A DNA stretch of 64,000 nucleotides from Lumnitzera littorea (Eukaryota > Streptophyta > Magnoliopsida > Myrtales > Combretaceae), in assembly GCA_024138015.1 (NCBI GenBank), contig JAMXBB010000009.1, positions 96,146,098-96,210,097 of the forward strand, in the 5' to 3' direction. Shown piece after piece: positions 60,233 to 64,000 of the stretch. A program made the translations under genes and the position numbers. Numbering within the stretch: the stretch's first letter is position 1; each line of letters starts with the position of its first letter. A model generated the notes under the pieces. The model searched no databases. It had not been told where the DNA came from and saw only the letters and a program-made list of their open reading frames with translations.

Positions 60233-60751
60233 TCTTGTTATATGCTAAGAGCATATCAACAAGGGAAAGGAGAAAGAAAGAGCGAACTAAGTAAAAATAC
60301 ACAATCAAGCATATATGAAAATGAGAATTCCATTAATTAAGAAAAGATTACAAGGCTTTCCAAGTCGGCATCTCAACCCCGAGTACATACAACAATAGAG
60401 TAAAATTACAAAAGCACAGAGCCCATTTTTACCCTACTACTTAAGGATAAGTCTTCAATCTTCCTGCTTGCTCTTAACTTCAACTCAACTCGTAGCCTCC
60501 ATTGGGAGAAACATGACTACATCCCTAAGTTTCAAATGGTCTAACCCAGCGACCTTAAAGGAAGGTCCCCACTCCACTTAGATGAGCTGACCATCCACAA
60601 AAGCAATCCAGAAGGACTTAAGAAAACTGATCTAACCACTCCATCTAGATTATATGTAGAGTAACGAAGAGAGTTCGAAGATGTCCCAACAAGCTCCTCC
60701 AGGCTACCCCAGTTAAAAAATCAAAATTGAGAAAGAGGCCTCCTTTACCGT

Positions 60752-63423
60752 TGTAATCACCGATGTCAAGCATGAATTTTCAGTTTTCTTTCATTTTAAT
60801 TTAATTTCTCACTTTCTGATTAATACTAAACCCTAACCCATTCAATATTAATCTTTGACTAAAAAAACTGGGAAATTTTAATTCTTTAAAAAAAAATACT
60901 TTAGAGTCACCACTTGACCGGAGTTGGGAAAAAAAAGAAATCGTGATCAATTAAGCGGATTGACCACGATTTGGCGATCAATCTTTGATTTCAATTTAAA
61001 TGAAAAAACCAAAGGGTTCTAAACTTAAGGGGCCAACTTATTAAATTCTAACAAGTACCACTATCTATTTTCTAAAATTAGGATTATTTTCCACAATTAC
61101 CTTTTTTATATGTATTTAAGGGAAAAAAACCCAAAAAAGAAAATAAAAAAAAAAAAGAACCTAAGTTTCTAAAAATTTTAATGTCACCCCAAAGGTGCTA
61201 ATCGGAATCAGACAACTATAATTCTTTCTGAAAATTTTAGTGTGTTAATTTATTTTAATTTTGAAAACCTAACTATATTTATGTTTTTACCAATTCGGTT
61301 CATTCTAATAAAATCTAAAGGGCCCTAATCCTTAAGTGTTTTTGTTTTATAAAGAAATGCTTTAAAAATCTTTTTTTTAAAAAAAAATAAGGTCTTTTAT
61401 TAATTTTTATTCAAAAAAATAAAACAACTTTCTATGTGATAAATCCTTAAAAAAACCTAATCCTAAAAAAAAAAAAAACCAATCCTAACAATTCCTAAAC
61501 TATATATATATAGATATATATATTACTACTATTAAACAACTATCTACTTAATCTATATAAAAAAGAAGACTAATTATAGCAGAAATGTCATAAATTAATA
61601 TATATATATACTACATTAAATCACTAAGGATCTAATAAAATAAAAGAAAAGAAAAAATTGAGAAACCGATCCTGAACTGTTCGGCTATTGATTGTTTACG
61701 TGACAATGGATGCACTGTTTGTTCGGCATCGGTGCAGCTCAGTCAGGACTATCGGCTTCTTGTCTGCAGCATAGGTTACGTGGGGATCGTGTGCCACAGT
61801 AGAGCGTATAGTGGGCGTTGGACATACGCAGTCGTGTGTGGGTAGCGCGCGTCGTAAACAGCAGCAGTGAAGCGTAGTGGGTGATTACTGTAGACGTGGC
61901 TTCGATGTCAGGTTGAGGATGAATGTACTATTGTATTCTTCTGTACAGCAGCGTGGGCATGCGGAGTTGGCACTGATTGCTACAATGGATGGTTGGGACT
62001 ATAGTAAAGCCTATACGAAGGATGGATAGAGCGACAGCAGTAGTGTTGGTTGCTGCAGTGAAGTGCAGTTAGGGGCTACTACAATTAAAGTGTGTGTTTG
62101 TTCAGTGGAGAGTGTTAGCTTACGAATTTGATTCCGTTGAGATGCCGTGATGTACTGTTATCCATAGGCAAGTAGTGGGTGTGTGAGAGATTGTGCAGTA
62201 ACGTTATGTATCGTAGCATATAGGAAGTGCAATTGTGGTGCAGTTGAAGTACAACATGTACTGTGTCGGTGTATTGTAAGCTTGCAGACTGGTCGGCATC
62301 GCGAGTGAGAGTGTAATGTAGATAGCTGTGTTACGTGTGGATAGTGTATGCTATTGTATCTATACGCATTCGCGGTTAGAGTTGTACGCTAGGGAGTATT
62401 CGTGTATATGCATTGGTGATCTTACGATGGACTGGCTGATCGGAGTAGTACGCGTGAAGTTGGATTAGTGATGTGTTTAGTGTTTAGGCGTGAATTAGGA
62501 TAATGTCAGGGGCTTGTGCAGTTGGGGATTTGGCTGCTGGTGAGTGTGGTCATATGAGTGCTGTGCGCGTGGGGTTCTGCGGCAGTAAGGATTAGGTTCA
62601 AGTTATGGATGATGCGTCTGTAAAGATTGTGGCACGTGAAATACAACCGTGTAGAATTGAGATTGGATGCAGATGAAACTGATTTTTCTTTTTGGCCGGT
62701 ATGTAATTTTTCCCTATTTTATGCTGCATGCCTAGTATTTATAAAGATCGAAACAAATTATATCAATCTTAAAATCGAGCATATTTGAATATTTTATATT
62801 GATTCATATTTAATTTGATAAAAAATCAACTTAGATTTAAATCCTTTATATCAATTCATATCTAATTTGATAAAAATCAAATAAGATTTGAATCCTTTAT
62901 ATCGATTCAAATCCAATTTGATAAAAATCAAATCCGATTTGAATTTCTTATATCTTTATGGCATTAGATTAAAAAAAAAACTCGATTAGATTTAAAAACT
63001 AAATTTGAATCCTGTATGCTCAACTAACTTTCGCAAAGATGAAAGAAAGAAAGGTAAAAAACACATTTGTGCTCAATGAGATTCAAATCTACGACCTCCA
63101 GCTAATCCAATGTTAATACTCAAATGCTTATTCGTTAGGCCGTTAATCTATGCTTTAACACTTAGTACAATTAACTTATACTTAAATCACATGGCTCTAT
63201 AAAATAATTATTTGAATCGAACTAAAACTAAAATTATTGACCCTAAAACATTTTCTAAAAATTTAAAAATTCTTTTATAATTTTTTTTCTCTTTTTCATT
63301 CTTTTGTGTTTTCATCATTTTTCAATTTTTTTATTTTTATTTATTTCTTTTTTATTTTGGAATTAGGACCTTATAATAAAAAAAAAACTTAGAACTATGG
63401 GGGGCAAAAATTAGGCATCTACA
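60752..63423. mobile_element. Solo LTR (2672 bp) with TGTA...TACA ends, nested in Tat element B
   Basis: Starts TGTAATCACC, ends GGCATCTACA, and is flanked by ACCGT (60747-60751) and ACCGC (63424-63428), a 5-base target duplication with one transition. It contains AGAGTCACCACTTGACCGG near 60902, a wording common near one end of plant gypsy LTRs. The middle kilobase (61690-62690) is GT-rich; AT-rich short repeats follow. No coding sequence and no partner LTR, so solo LTR is the simplest reading. Confidence 0.75.
62803..62954. repeat. Tandem repeat, ~51 bp unit, three copies
   Basis: Three adjacent units begin TTCA(T/A)AT and contain AATTTGATAAAAATCAAA and ATCCTTTATATC. Each holds an inverted pair (TTTGATAAAAATCAAA), so the array can form small hairpins. 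Confidence 0.75.
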
Positions 63424-64000
63424 ACCGCAATGACCCCTGCTTGCATGCAAGCTTGAAAGGTAGCGCTTAAAGGCTTTACCCACAAACTTGTACAGATGAG
63501 CATCCTCGTAATGGAGCCACCCTAGCGAGCTAAGAATATGCACCTATGGTCTTGTCCTTACACAGGCAACTATGGCTTAGATAGAGACTTGATCAAAAGG
63601 TGTACATACACATCCCGATCATTACTCAAGATGCATCTTCGGATGTCGAGTGACTCTCTACACCTCACGATCACCACTTGAAAAGAGACATTAAGGGGGG
63701 GTCCCTTCTCGAGCTCATATGCTCTCTCCTTTACTCTAATTGCCTTCGATTTGTACATGGTCAAACAAAATGTAGCCAATGGCTCTCAAAGCAACTCTCA
63801 ACTAAAGTGACAATGAAAGACTTACGCACCCTTTATATAAGGGGCCCAAGTTATCCTAATCATCTACATAGCATCTATCAATTGGCCTACGAGAAGGGGG
63901 AGCCTAATTGACCCTTGTAGAGGTGTTAATGGGTCATATTAGCTTTAAATGGCTTCTAGAAGGCACACTGCCCAAGAAGGTATGACCCCTGGGCATATAC

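Larger units (their letters stand above)
53698..64000 (+). mobile_element. Tat-lineage Ty3/gypsy retrotransposon (element B), truncated by window end
   Basis: Order: 5' LTR, gag, protease, RT, RNase H, integrase, tandem-repeat region, antisense ORF. It is the fullest Tat copy here and serves as the reference for element A. All coding domains are broken. A solo LTR of another family (60752-63423) interrupts the antisense ORF. The 3' LTR is beyond 64000. Confidence 0.8.
60310..64000 (-). pseudogene. Probable antisense ORF region of Tat element B, split by a solo LTR
   Basis: Occupies the position of the antisense ORF in element A. The segment 60331-60390 aligns with 32350-32405, the 3' end of that ORF region in element A. 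Minus-strand readings on the two sides of the solo LTR (60310-60751 and 63424-64000) join without loss when the insert and one target duplication are removed (A-G-V-I-A-V-K-E-A across the junction). No recognisable domain; 63570-63779 is the longest open stretch. Confidence 0.4.

Overview
This is eukaryotic DNA, almost certainly from a flowering plant (a eudicot). It is AT-rich, its genes have GT-AG introns, and it holds a plant-specific RING-H2 ATL gene, a Mediator MED7 gene whose five coding exons join into a full-length protein, and very old nested plant LTR retrotransposons and Mutator-like DNA transposons. Only two intact protein-coding genes are supported: an ATL78-type E3 ligase (8110-8784, +) and MED7 (11838-15420, -). 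Nearly everything else is transposon-derived and broken by stops and frameshifts.

Layout. (1) 1-6470: 3' end of a decayed Tat-lineage Ty3/gypsy element (antisense ORF remnant, then LTR remnant) carrying a small MITE, then an AT-rich tandem repeat split by a 3.48-kb solo LTR in minus orientation. (2) 6471-15700: gene island with ATL and MED7. (3) 15775-16700: a 926-bp non-autonomous Mutator-like element with a 9-bp target duplication, just upstream of the MED7 promoter. (4) about 16960-48335: a Mutator-like element (MULE) with long terminal inverted repeats and a decayed transposase. A Tat element (17548-41836, perfect GTTTA target duplication) sits inside it. Inside the Tat element sit a pol-less Athila-like element (20392-30435), a second long solo LTR (34194-37736) and an Athila-like solo LTR (39964-41318). 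A further long solo LTR (24194-27221) sits inside the Athila-like element. (5) 48453-53690: a truncated Tat element (LTR, protease, start of RT) followed by a minus-strand chromovirus-type gypsy pol. (6) 53698-64000: another Tat element with 5' LTR, gag, protease, RT, RNase H, integrase, a tandem-repeat 3' region and a probable antisense ORF, interrupted by a 2.67-kb solo LTR (60752-63423). It runs off the window.

The two cellular genes are unrelated in function: ATL78-type proteins are membrane-anchored ubiquitin ligases and MED7 is a core subunit of the Mediator middle module. The most informative content is the insertion history, which can be read from terminal motifs, target duplications and restored pre-insertion sites. 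I did not find a convincing new molecular system. The best leads are the antisense ORF plus tandem-repeat architecture of the Tat elements, the paired palindromes of the Athila-like LTRs, the zinc-finger fragment inside the MULE, and a GT-rich kilobase inside one solo LTR. Boundaries described as approximate were set by eye.
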